Part shown: one piece after another, positions 51,323 through 60,500 of the stretch | How the letters are laid out: each line of letters opens with the position of its first letter | Numbering within the stretch: position 1 is the stretch's first letter | Source of the DNA: Runella limosa DSM 17973 | GTDB lineage: Bacteria; Bacteroidota; Bacteroidia; Cytophagales; Spirosomataceae | Assembly: GCF_000482465.1 (NCBI RefSeq) | Contig: NZ_KI519431.1 | Span: 66,267-130,266, forward strand | DNA: 64,000 nt | Reading direction: 5' to 3' | Notes under the pieces: generated by a model | The model's database searches: none | Told to the model about the DNA's origin: nothing | What the model saw: only the letters and a program-made list of their open reading frames with translations | Position numbers and translations under genes: made by a program

Positions 51323-52867
51323 ATGAAAAAATTGTTACACGTCCAATCGTGCAGCGTACTTCTTTTTGCTCTACTGGTAAGTAGAATTACTCATTCTCAA
51401 ATCTCTCTTCAAGGCCAATTACGAACCCGTACCGAAGTACGAGACGGCCTGGGCAACCTTGCCAAAATCGGCGCAAAACCCGCCGCTTTTACCTCCCAAC
51501 GAACCAGTTTGAACTTTGGCTACAAGTGGGATCGGCTTACGTTTGGCATGAACGTACGGGATGTACGCGTATGGGGACAAGATGCGGCGTCTATCAACAA
51601 CGCCGATGGTTCTAAGTTGTTTGTCCACGAAGCGTGGGCCGAAATTGTACTGGCCAACATCGCCGATACCACCATTAAATTTAAGGCGTTCGACAATCTT
51701 TCCCTCAAAGTAGGTCGTCAGGAGTTAATCTACGACGATGTGCGTTTGATTGGCAACCTCGATTGGCTTCAGCAAGGCCGCCGCTTTGACATGGCGTTAC
51801 TGAAAGCCATGAAAAAAGGTTGGCAAATCGACCTTGGCATTGCTTTCAACCAAAATTCAGACGCCTTTGGTCGGGCGGGTACGTTTTATACCGCTGGCAA
51901 TGCTCCCACGACAGTTGCCAATTCCAAAGGGGCGTACGTCACCATTCCTTCCGATTTTATACCCACGTCGGGCAAAGGGGGCGCTCCCGTATTGGCCTCC
52001 CCGCTCAGTACCAACGGACAAAACCAGATGTTCAAATCAATGCAAATGCTCTACTTGAGCCGCAAATTTGGACAGACAAAATTCTCGGGATTGGTCTTCA
52101 AAGATGATTTTCAAAAGTACCGTATAGACAGCCTCGGTAGCACCGCCAACGGCGTAGTCTATGGCCGCCGCTACGACGTAGAAGGCACCAATAGTCGCAT
52201 TACCTACGGGGCGATGCTTACGGGTTTAATTGGCAATGCGTCTTCTAAATTAGGCAAAATTGCATGGCAAGCCTTTGCGTATCAACAAGGTGGTAAAAAC
52301 CGCGACGGGCAAGACCTGACGGCTTTCCACTACGGGGCTAACTTTAGCATCCAAAAAGGAAAGTTCTCGTTTGGCCCTGGTTATGAAGTACTTTCGGGCA
52401 ACAATACTGTATCTCCCGACGGTAAAGACCACCGTTTCGACCCATTGTATGGCACACCGCACCGCCATTGGGGCTACATGGATTATTTCTACGTAGGCAC
52501 TGGAGCAGCGGCAGGTGGCTTGGCCAATGCCTTCCTAAAAACCAAATACGTCGCCAATCCAAACCTCTATTTTACCCTCGACTTCCACAATTTTGCGTTG
52601 GCCAATGACATGAAAAATGGCCTAGATGCCTCGGGAGGAAAAATTGCGCGTCAGTTGGGCAATGAATTTGACTTTATTGTCAATTATAACCTCAACAAAT
52701 TTACCAACGTCGAATTGGGGTATTCGCACTTGAGCGGTACCAATAGCCTCGAATATGCCAAGTTGGGCACGATGGACAAAAGCAAACACAGCGCCAACTG
52801 GGCGTACTTGATGTTGAACATTCGTCCTGATTTCTTCTATACCAAGCCCGTGGCTATCAAGCAATAA
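51323..52867 (+). CDS. Outer-membrane porin of the alginate-export family
   Basis: 514 residues with a signal peptide (MKKLLHVQSCSVLLFALLVS to 'THSQ'). It has the beta-barrel pattern of Alginate_exp proteins: 'SLQGQLRTRTEVRDGLGN', 'SQRTSLNFGYKWDRLTFGMN', 'LSLKVGRQELIYDDVRLIGN', ending in an aromatic strand 'ANWAYLMLNIRPDFFYTK'. In this operon it is followed at 37 bases by the nitrate-type binding protein, so it probably provides the outer-membrane entry for nitrate or nitrite. That role is inferred from context; the family name refers to another substrate. Confidence 0.88.
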   Translation: MKKLLHVQSCSVLLFALLVSRITHSQISLQGQLRTRTEVRDGLGNLAKIGAKPAAFTSQRTSLNFGYKWDRLTFGMNVRDVRVWGQDAASINNADGSKLFVHEAWAEIVLANIADTTIKFKAFDNLSLKVGRQELIYDDVRLIGNLDWLQQGRRFDMALLKAMKKGWQIDLGIAFNQNSDAFGRAGTFYTAGNAPTTVANSKGAYVTIPSDFIPTSGKGGAPVLASPLSTNGQNQMFKSMQMLYLSRKFGQTKFSGLVFKDDFQKYRIDSLGSTANGVVYGRRYDVEGTNSRITYGAMLTGLIGNASSKLGKIAWQAFAYQQGGKNRDGQDLTAFHYGANFSIQKGKFSFGPGYEVLSGNNTVSPDGKDHRFDPLYGTPHRHWGYMDYFYVGTGAAAGGLANAFLKTKYVANPNLYFTLDFHNFALANDMKNGLDASGGKIARQLGNEFDFIVNYNLNKFTNVELGYSHLSGTNSLEYAKLGTMDKSKHSANWAYLMLNIRPDFFYTKPVAIKQ

Positions 52868-52904
52868 GCCTAGTCTCCCTATTCCATTTTAACTGTCTAA
52901 ATCA

Positions 52905-54110
52905 ATGAAATTAAGTTATAAATTTCTCCTTGCTGCCTGTGCAGCCGTGGTTCTTCTTGCTGGTATGTCGATGCGCAAAGCCGCCCTTCCCCAAGTTAAA
53001 TTAGGCTTTATTCCCCTCACCGACTGCGCACCTTTGGTCGCTGCCAAAGAACTAGGTCTTTTCCAAAAGTACGGCGTTGATGTCGTTTTGACCAAAGAAG
53101 CCTCTTGGGCCAATATCCGCGATAAAGTCCTTAATGGCGAACTCGACGGCGCTCATTGCCTATTTGGAATGCCTTTCTCGGTTTATACGGGGGTGGGTGG
53201 AAAAGCTGGCTCTGAAATGCAAATTGCGATGGTGCTCAACAACAACGGCCAAGCCATTACCCTTTCCAAAGATTTTTGTGGGCTCGTCGGCTACAAAGAG
53301 GTGGGCAAAGTAAACGCTGCCGTAAAACAAGTACAAGGGCGCAAAGAGGTCACGTTTGCCATGACTTTCCCTGGAGGTACGCACGATATTTGGCTGCGCA
53401 ACTGGATGGCAGCGGCGGGTATCAATCAGAAAAGCGTTGGTATCATCACCATTCCGCCGCCACAAATGGTCGCCAATATGCGCGTCGATAACATGGAAGG
53501 CTACTGCGTGGGCGAACCTTGGAACGGCGTGGCGGCTTCTCAAAACATCGGTTTTACCCAAATAGCGTCGCAAGATATTTGGAAACACCATCCCGAAAAA
53601 GCATTGGTTGTCAACAAAGCATTTGCGGCAAAAGAACGCGAAAACCTCAAAAACGTGATGAAGGCCATTCTGGAAGCCTGCCAATGGCTCGACAACATGG
53701 GCAACCGCAAAAAAGCCGCAGGTTGGCTCTCCAAACCCTTTTATGTAAATGCAGCCCTGCCTGTTATTGAAGCGCGATTGCTAGGCTCAAGCGATTTAGG
53801 TTGCGAGTTGGGCGTTGCCAAATACAAAGAAGATTACATGACTTTTTACAATAAAGGCTACGTAAACACCCCGCGCAAATCGCACGGAATGTGGTTTATG
53901 GCGCAGTATGTGCGGTTTGGTTACCTCAAATCTAACCCTGATTTTAAAGGAATTGCAGAAAAACTCATCCTAGACGATTTGTTTGCGGAGGTTGCCCGTG
54001 AGGCCAAAGTACCCGTGATGACCGACGATATGAAACCTTTCAAAACCACTTACGATGTGTCGTTTGACCCTAGCAATGTCGGTGCGTATTTAGCTTCAAC
54101 AAAAAAATAG
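52905..54110 (+). CDS. nrtA: Nitrate-type ABC transporter substrate-binding protein (NrtA/CmpA family)
   Basis: 401 residues. The N-terminus (MKLSYKFLLAACAAVVLLAG) is a signal peptide; LLAAC could be a lipobox, but the hydrophobic run continues past it. The mature part matches NrtA/CmpA: 'VKLGFIPLTDCAPLVAAKEL', 'GLFQKYGVDVVLTKEASWAN', 'GAHCLFGMPFSVYTG', 'TFPGGTHDIWLRNWMAAAG', 'YCVGEPWNGVAA'. NrtA binds nitrate or nitrite and CmpA bicarbonate; the nitrate reductase nearby favours nitrate. Second gene of the porin-transporter operon. Confidence 0.92.
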   Translation: MKLSYKFLLAACAAVVLLAGMSMRKAALPQVKLGFIPLTDCAPLVAAKELGLFQKYGVDVVLTKEASWANIRDKVLNGELDGAHCLFGMPFSVYTGVGGKAGSEMQIAMVLNNNGQAITLSKDFCGLVGYKEVGKVNAAVKQVQGRKEVTFAMTFPGGTHDIWLRNWMAAAGINQKSVGIITIPPPQMVANMRVDNMEGYCVGEPWNGVAASQNIGFTQIASQDIWKHHPEKALVVNKAFAAKERENLKNVMKAILEACQWLDNMGNRKKAAGWLSKPFYVNAALPVIEARLLGSSDLGCELGVAKYKEDYMTFYNKGYVNTPRKSHGMWFMAQYVRFGYLKSNPDFKGIAEKLILDDLFAEVAREAKVPVMTDDMKPFKTTYDVSFDPSNVGAYLASTKK

Positions 54111-54126
54111 CCCCCTGTTTTACCCC

Positions 54127-54909
54127 ATGAAAAAACTACTCAATTTTCAAACCTACTTGCCACTGTTGTTTGGCTTAGGAAGTACTACGCTTTTACTGGG
54201 TGCTTGGTGGACAGTTTCATTACTGACCAACAACGAAATCCCGAATCCATTGTCCACTTGGACGGTTTTTAGCGAAATGCTCGCTACCCCTTTTTACGAC
54301 TATGGCCCCAACGACAAAGGCATTGGAAATCAGCTCTTCAGCTCTCTTCTTCGCGTATTTAGCGGTTTTGGTGCGGGGAGCCTGTTGGCCATTCCACTTG
54401 GGTTGCTGATTGGTTCAAGCAAAACAGCTTTTCGCCTCATCAATCCCATTGTTCAAATCCTCCGTCCTGTTTCGCCGTTGGCATGGTTTCCGTTGGGACT
54501 GCTGGCTTTCAAAGCTGCCGAAGGAGCCACTGTTTTCATCATTTTTGTAACAAGCCTTTGGCCCACTTTGATCAATACTGCGTTTGGCGTGGCTTCCATC
54601 CCCCAAGACCATAAAAACGTGGCAAAAGCGTTCGGGTTTTCTCGTTGGAAATACATCACCAAAGTCATCATCCCCTACGCTTTACCCCACATTATCACGG
54701 GTTTACGCCTCAGCATTGGCGTAGCTTGGATGGTGATTGTGGCAGGCGAAATGCTCTCGGGTGGCGTTGGCATCGGCTTTTTTGTTTGGGATAGCTGGAA
54801 CGCCCTCAGTCTCGAAAAAATCTTGTCGGCGATTCTTATCATTGGCACCGTCGGGTTACTGCTCGACAAAGGATTCGATTGGCTCCAAAAACGCTTTGCT
54901 TTTTCTTAA
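54127..54909 (+). CDS. nrtB: Nitrate-type ABC transporter permease
   Basis: 260 residues, about six membrane segments, with the EAA-type loop 'ASIPQDHKNVAKAFGFSRWK' typical of binding-protein-dependent permeases. The start MKKLLNFQTYLPLLFGLGST places it 16 bases after nrtA. Together with the ATPase downstream it would form the inner-membrane channel. Family is NrtB/SsuC/TauC; the nitrate assignment rests on neighbours. Confidence 0.92.
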   Translation: MKKLLNFQTYLPLLFGLGSTTLLLGAWWTVSLLTNNEIPNPLSTWTVFSEMLATPFYDYGPNDKGIGNQLFSSLLRVFSGFGAGSLLAIPLGLLIGSSKTAFRLINPIVQILRPVSPLAWFPLGLLAFKAAEGATVFIIFVTSLWPTLINTAFGVASIPQDHKNVAKAFGFSRWKYITKVIIPYALPHIITGLRLSIGVAWMVIVAGEMLSGGVGIGFFVWDSWNALSLEKILSAILIIGTVGLLLDKGFDWLQKRFAFS

Positions 54910-54923
54910 CCTCTATCCCCCAA

Positions 54924-54950
54924 CCCCTTTCTCCTAAAAGGCGAAAGGGG
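54924..54950 (+). repeat. Hairpin between the permease and ATPase genes
   Basis: CCCCTTTC (54924-54931) / GAAAGGGG (54943-54950) with an 11-base loop, in the 59-base gap between permease and ATPase. It could stabilise the upstream mRNA segment or lower expression of the ATPase. A similar C-rich hairpin lies inside the MITE-like element at 37095-37306, so it may be a dispersed repeat. Confidence 0.65.
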
Positions 54951-54968
54951 AGCAAAACCACTACTTCC

Positions 54969-55826
54969 ATGACATCCAACCCAATTACCGCCCCCATAGA
55001 TTCGGCGAGTGAGTTTCATAAAATTCAGTCGCGCCCTGCTTCCATCGAAGTAAAAGGCATCACCGTTTCGTTCAAAACCCCCAAAGGTGTTTTTACGGCC
55101 ATCAAGGACATTGACCTCACCATCAAAAAAGGCGAAATCGTGGCGCTGATTGGCCACTCTGGCTGCGGAAAGTCCACGTTAATGGGGACGATTTCGGGCA
55201 TGACGGCTCCTACGAACGGGCAGGTCATCGCCAACGGCGCAGTGGTCAAAGGCCCTGGCCCCGACAGAGGCATCGTTTTCCAGAATTATTCGTTGCTACC
55301 GTGGCTGACGGTTTATAAAAACATTTACGAAGCGGTGGACTCCGTTTTTAAAGACAAAACAGCCGCCGAGAAGCGGGAAATCGTTGAGGAAAACCTTAAA
55401 ATGGTCAACCTTTGGGCGCACAAAGACAAACTCCCAGGACAACTTTCGGGCGGAATGAAACAACGCGTAGCCATTGCCCGCGCCTTTGCCATCAATCCTA
55501 GCATTTTGCTGCTTGACGAGCCTTTTGGCGCACTCGACGCGCTTACCAAAGGATCGATGCACATTGAACTTTTGAAACTCTGGAACTTGGACAACCGCAA
55601 CAAAACCATCGTGATGGTAACGCACGACATCGAAGAAGCCATTTTCTTGTCTGACCGCGTGGTAGTGATGAACAACGGCCCCGAAGCCACTATCAAAGAA
55701 ATTGTGGAGATTCCCTTACCGCGTCCACGCAACAAAAAGGAGATTGTCCACGACCCAATTTACATGGAAACCCATGACAAATTAATGAGTTTGCTCTTCG
55801 ACAAGTTTTCGATTGAAGATGAATAA
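54969..55826 (+). CDS. Nitrate-type ABC transporter ATP-binding protein
   Basis: 285 residues from the ATG at 54969 (the open frame starts earlier but through the hairpin and permease end). Walker A 'LIGHSGCGKSTLMG' (about 63-76), Q-loop 'IVFQNYSLLPWLTVYKN', signature 'LPGQLSGGMKQRVAIARAFA', Walker B 'SILLLDEPFGALDA' and H-loop 'MVTHDIEEAIFLSDRVVVM'. It is of the NrtD/SsuB/TauB type and energises the transporter formed with the preceding permease and binding protein. Confidence 0.93.
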   Translation: MTSNPITAPIDSASEFHKIQSRPASIEVKGITVSFKTPKGVFTAIKDIDLTIKKGEIVALIGHSGCGKSTLMGTISGMTAPTNGQVIANGAVVKGPGPDRGIVFQNYSLLPWLTVYKNIYEAVDSVFKDKTAAEKREIVEENLKMVNLWAHKDKLPGQLSGGMKQRVAIARAFAINPSILLLDEPFGALDALTKGSMHIELLKLWNLDNRNKTIVMVTHDIEEAIFLSDRVVVMNNGPEATIKEIVEIPLPRPRNKKEIVHDPIYMETHDKLMSLLFDKFSIEDE

Positions 55827-55835
55827 GTAGCTGCA

Positions 55836-55869
55836 TTTGTACTCAGTTGGGTTTCCAACTGAGTACAAA
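55836..55869 (+). terminator. Palindromic hairpin ending the porin-transporter operon
   Basis: A perfect 15-bp stem (TTTGTACTCAGTTGG / CCAACTGAGTACAAA) with loop GTTT, 9 bases past the ATPase stop. No T run follows on the plus strand (it is followed by CAAAAAAA, which gives a T run only for minus-strand RNA), so it may stabilise mRNA ends rather than terminate by itself. Confidence 0.6.
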
Positions 55870-55998
55870 CAAAAAAATCACCAATTCCCATATTTAAGTT
55901 TAAAAACATTCGTTTTTTGTATCGTATTTTGTTATTTTATAGAAATTTAGTATAATATTTTAAAGAATATTGAGTATTTTCCGAAAATTACTCATTTT

Positions 55999-56006
55999 TA
56001 ACTTTG
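55999..56006 (+). promoter_or_regulatory. Bacteroidota -7 box of the narK-nitrate reductase operon
   Basis: TAACTTTG, an exact TAnnTTTG match. The transcript would start near 56013 and carry a leader of about 180 bases before the ATG at 56192. The -33 region is T-rich without a clear TTG. Confidence 0.5.
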
Positions 56007-56042
56007 AGCACAATTACTTATTTTGTATGTTTGATGTACCAA

Positions 56043-56118
56043 ATCGGTGCAGCGTGGCGGCGCTCAACCGATGCAGGTAGCACAGTCTTTAACGAAACTC
56101 GTTGAACGAGGAGTCGTT
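56043..56118 (+). promoter_or_regulatory. Structured mRNA leader with a TGGCGG-loop hairpin
   Basis: Hairpin 1: ATCGGT (56043-56048) / ACCGAT (56067-56072), a 2x2 internal loop, then AGCG (56051-56054) / CGCT (56061-56064) with the loop TGGCGG (56055-56060). Hairpin 2: AACGA (56091-56095) / TCGTT (56114-56118) outside CTCG (56098-56101) / CGAG (56107-56110). The six-base loop is identical to those in the leader at 51194-51275 while the stems differ. Confidence 0.6.
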
Positions 56119-56191
56119 ATTGGATGTACCCTATTGCATCGCTTCAGGCCTTACGCTGGTTTCATGTTCTACTTTTAACCAACAAAGCGCA

Positions 56192-57496
56192 ATGAGCCAG
56201 CTTATTTCCAATCAGCCTCTTTCAAAACTCACTATTTTCAGTACCAAAGGGGTACAAATGCGTACCTTTCACATTACTTGGCTTACCTTCTTTGTCTGTT
56301 TCTTTGGGTGGTTTGGCCTTGCGCCGCTCATGCCCACGATTCGGGCCGATTTAGGTTTGACCAAACCCCAAGTTGGCAACACCATCATTGCGGCCGTATC
56401 AGCCACTATCTTTGCCCGACTCATCATCGGAAAACTCTGCGATAGCTGGGGGCCTCGCAAAACCTACACTGCTTTGCTGATCATCGGCGCTTTGCCTGTG
56501 ATGTTGGTAGGTCTGGCCCACGACTACACCACGTTTTTGTTGTTTCGTTTGGCCATTGGCATTATTGGCGCTTCGTTTGTCATTACGCAGTTTCACACTT
56601 CGGCCATGTTTGCGCCCAGCATCAAAGGCACAGCCAACGCCGTAGCAGGCGGTTGGGGAAACCTTGGCGGTGGAATCACTCAATTGGCCATGCCCCTTAT
56701 CATGGCAACCATCGTTGGGTTTGGATTTGTAAAAGCCGACGCTTGGCGTTTGGCCATGGTTGTTCCAGGCTTACTCATGCTATTGATGGCCTTTATCTAT
56801 TGGAAATATACCAAAGATACGCCTGCTGGTAACTACGACGAAATCAACCGCACTACCACGACCAAGTCAGAGGTAAGTTTTTGGAAAGCCTGTTCCGATG
56901 TTCGCGTTTGGGCTTTGGCCTTGGCCTATGCGTGTTGCTTTGGCATGGAAATCACGTTCGACGGCGTAGCAGCTTTGTACTTCTTTGATAATTTTAAGAT
57001 GGAAGAAACGGAAGCAGGTTTTTGGGCGATGTTGTTTGGCTTTATGAACATTTTTGCCCGTGCCGTTGGAGGCATTGTAGCAGATAAAGTAGGTCAAAAA
57101 TACGGTATGCGCGGCAAAGGTATTCTTTTAGCCTCCATGCTTCTCTTGGAAGGGCTCGGAATTTTGCTCTTTGCCCAAGCAGGCAACCTGACCATGGCAG
57201 TTGTATCTATGCTAGGCTTTGCCATGTTTTTGAAAATGGCCAACGGCGGCACCTATGCGATTGTTCCATTTGTTAACCCAAAAGCGGTAGGAGTAATTTC
57301 GGGTGTAGTAGGCGCAGGAGGCAACGTTGGAGGAATGTTGATGGGCTTTTTGTTTAAGTCCCAGTCGATTAGCTACGGACAGGCATTTATGTACATCGGC
57401 GGATTAGTCGCTACCGTCGGCTTGCTACTTTTCTTAGTCAATTTTGGCAAAACCATCACCATTGAGCAGCCTGAAGCAGAGTTACAAGCAGTTTAA
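56192..57496 (+). CDS. narK: MFS nitrate/nitrite transporter (NarK/NasA type)
   Basis: 434 residues from the ATG at 56192; the frame is open upstream but inside the structured leader. Twelve membrane segments of the nitrate/nitrite porter family, with the conserved regions 'WLTFFVCFFGWFGLAPLMP', 'DSWGPRKTYTALLIIGALPV' and the glycine-rich signature 'AVAGGWGNLGGGITQLAMPL' (nitrate signature, first) and 'VGVISGVVGAGGNVGGMLMG' (second). It imports nitrate and/or exports nitrite. It precedes the nitrate reductase gene by 13 bases. Confidence 0.94.
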   Translation: MSQLISNQPLSKLTIFSTKGVQMRTFHITWLTFFVCFFGWFGLAPLMPTIRADLGLTKPQVGNTIIAAVSATIFARLIIGKLCDSWGPRKTYTALLIIGALPVMLVGLAHDYTTFLLFRLAIGIIGASFVITQFHTSAMFAPSIKGTANAVAGGWGNLGGGITQLAMPLIMATIVGFGFVKADAWRLAMVVPGLLMLLMAFIYWKYTKDTPAGNYDEINRTTTTKSEVSFWKACSDVRVWALALAYACCFGMEITFDGVAALYFFDNFKMEETEAGFWAMLFGFMNIFARAVGGIVADKVGQKYGMRGKGILLASMLLLEGLGILLFAQAGNLTMAVVSMLGFAMFLKMANGGTYAIVPFVNPKAVGVISGVVGAGGNVGGMLMGFLFKSQSISYGQAFMYIGGLVATVGLLLFLVNFGKTITIEQPEAELQAV

Positions 57497-57509
57497 CCCA
57501 AATTGTCCA

Positions 57510-60500
57510 ATGGTAGAAATCCACAAAACCACTTGTTGTTACTGCGGGGTAGGCTGCGGGGTATTGGTCAAAAAAAACCGCGACGGACGCATTTCGGTAG
57601 AAGGCGATCCCGAGCATCCTTCGAGCAAAGGAATGCTTTGCTCGAAGGGCATGAACTTGCACTATACTGTCATGGACAGCAGCGACCGCTTGCTTTACCC
57701 CCAAATGCGCTGGAATCGGCAAGCAGCGCTCCAACGAGTGACTTGGGATACGGCCTTAGACCGAGCGGCAGCCGTTTTTAAGACGTTTATTGACAAATAC
57801 GGCCCTGATTCTGTTGGTTTTTACGCTTCGGGGCAATGCCTGACGGAAGAATATTACGTTGTTAATAAGCTCATCAAGGGATTTATTGGCTCCAACAACT
57901 TAGACACCAATTCGCGCCTGTGTATGTCGTCGGCGGTGGTTGGATATAAGATGGCTTTGGGGGAAGATTCGGTTCCGTGCAGCTACGAGGACATCGAGCT
58001 GGCCGATTGTTTTTTGGTGGCAGGAGCCAATCCTGCGTGGAATCACCCCATCGTTTTTCGCCGCATGGAAGCCCACAAAGCGGCCAATCCGCGCGTCAAG
58101 CTAATCGTCGTTGACCCGCGCCGTACCGATACCGCACGCATGGCCGACTTACACCTTCAAGTCAAGCCTGGCACCGACGTGGTGTTGCTCAACGCCATCG
58201 CCAAAGGACTGATTTCCAGAGGATACATTGATGAGCATTTTATAAAAAACCATACCGAAGGCTTTGACAGTTTTCGGGTAAAAGTGGCCGAGCGCGACAT
58301 GCGCGAAGCCGCCAAAATCTGCGGCATTAGTCTCCACGACATTCACCAAGCCGTCGAATACATCGGCAAATCCAAAGGATTTATTTCGATGTGGGCGATG
58401 GGTTTTAACCAAAGTGTGATTGGTGTCAATAAAAACTTGGCTTTACTCAACTTACACCTTATTACGGGGCACATTGGCAAACCTGGCTCAGGGCCATTTT
58501 CGTTGACGGGCCAGCCAAATGCGATGGGAGGAAGAGAAGTAGGTGGGCTATCGAATCTCCTGCCCGCTCACCGCAACTTGGCTGACCCGCAACACCGCCA
58601 AGAAGTCGCCGATTTTTGGGGAGTGCCCTCGCTCAACCCCAAACCTGGCTACACGGCCACCGAAATGTTTCAAGCCCTCAAAGACGGGCGTATGAAGGCA
58701 GTCTGGATCATGTGTACCAACCCGTTGGTAAGTTTGCCCAATGTACAACTCGTAGAAGAAGCCCTCAAAGCGGCCAAGTTTGTCGTGGTTCAAGATGTTT
58801 CTAATCGCTCAGATACCCTTGCTTTTGCCGACTTGGTGCTTCCAGCAGCGGCTTGGGGCGAAAAAACGGGCACCATGACCAATTCTGAGCGGCGGGTTTC
58901 TTACCTCAACAAATTCAATGAGCCACTGGGCGAAGCCTTGCCCGATAGCGAGATTATCGTAAAGTTTGCCCACAAAATGGGTTATGGGTATGCCTTCAAT
59001 TACCCCAATTCCGCCGCGATTTACGACGAGCACGTAGCCCTCACCAAAGGCACAAACGTGGATATGAGCGGACTTTCGCACGAACGGTTGCGTACACTTG
59101 GCACGCTCCAATGGCCCGTTCCTACGCCTCAGTCGGAAGGTACGCCTCGGCTATTCACCGATGGTCGGTTTTTTACTCCTTCTCGTAAGGCGCAAATCAA
59201 GGCCGTTGCCGACGAAAATCAGTCGGAAGCGCTTACCGACAACCTCCCGCTTGTACTCACTACGGGGCGGATTCGCGACCAGTGGCACACCATGACCAAG
59301 ACGGGGCGAGTCAATAAACTCACGCAACACCTTCCCAAAGCTTTTGTAGAAATACACCCCGCAGATGCCGCCGAGCGAAGCATCAAAGAAGGAAATATCG
59401 TCGTTATTCAGAATGGGCGTGGAGAAGTGCAAGTACCTGCCAAGATTACCACTGATATTCGGCAAGGAGTGGTTTTTTTGCCCATGCACTGGGGGAAAAT
59501 TTTACAAAGCAACGCTGCCCGAGCCAACAACCTCACCAGCGACCTCGTTGACCCTTATTCCAAAGAACCCGATTTTAAATTTGCGGCGGTTCAAGTCACA
59601 AAGTTTAGCAAACCCAAAGAAAAAATCATTGTGATTGGGGCGGGTGCAGCGGCCTACAAATTTGTTACGGCTCACCGCCAGCACAACCTCACCGACGAAG
59701 TTCATGTCTTCAGCAAAGAACCCTTTGCTTTCTACAATCGTGTGATGTTGCCCGACTACATAAGTGGGGCTATGTCGTGGGATAAATTGCTCAAAATGCC
59801 AGACGACGAACGCGCGCTTGTGCATCTATACGAAGGTGTAAGCATTGAACAGATTGACCGTACAAAAAAAACAGTCAGTGATTCTCAAGGAGATACCCAT
59901 TCATACGACCGTTTGATTATCGCGACTGGAAGTCGTTCGGCACTCCCTCGCGACTATGATACATCGTTGACGGGGGTCTTCACAATGCGAACGCGTCAAG
60001 ATGCCGATAGCCTTACCAACTATTTGAATCAACTGGTATCAACTTCTGCTCCGCGCCACGTCGTGGTGGTGGGGGGTGGGCTATTGGGCTTAGAATTAGC
60101 CGCCTCATTGGGAGAAATTGGCGTCAAATCGACCGTTATTCACCGAGGGTCACGGCTGATGAATCGCCAACTGGATGGGACAGCTAGTTCGCTTTTGCAC
60201 GAAGAACTCACCGACCGAGGCATTGATGTTTTTTACAACGACGAAGTAAAGTACATCACAGGCCAACAACGCGTGGAAGGTCTTCGCCTTACCTCGGGGC
60301 GCGTGTTGGCTTGCGACGCCGTGATTCTGACCATTGGCACCACGCCCAATATAGAAATTGCCCGCAAGTCGGGCCTTGACGTGCAACGGGGAATTGTGGT
60401 CAACGCCTACCTCCAAACCAGTGACCCAGCCGTTTTTGCCATTGGTGAAGTGGCCGAATTTGAAGGACAACTTTTTGGCATCACCGCTGCCGCCGAAGAA

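Larger units (their letters stand above)
55827..56191. other. 365-base gap between the two nitrate transcription units
   Basis: Contents in order: a perfect palindromic hairpin (55836-55869), an AT-rich promoter zone (55900-56010) with TAACTTTG at 55999-56006, and a structured leader (56043-56118). No gene was seen in it. Confidence 0.75.

Noticed and set aside
51194-56118. Classical ANTAR (NasR/NasT) target hairpins
   Set aside because: The loops are six bases long as required, but the ANTAR consensus A at position 1 and G at position 4 is not met (UGGCGG), and no ANTAR protein is encoded in the window.
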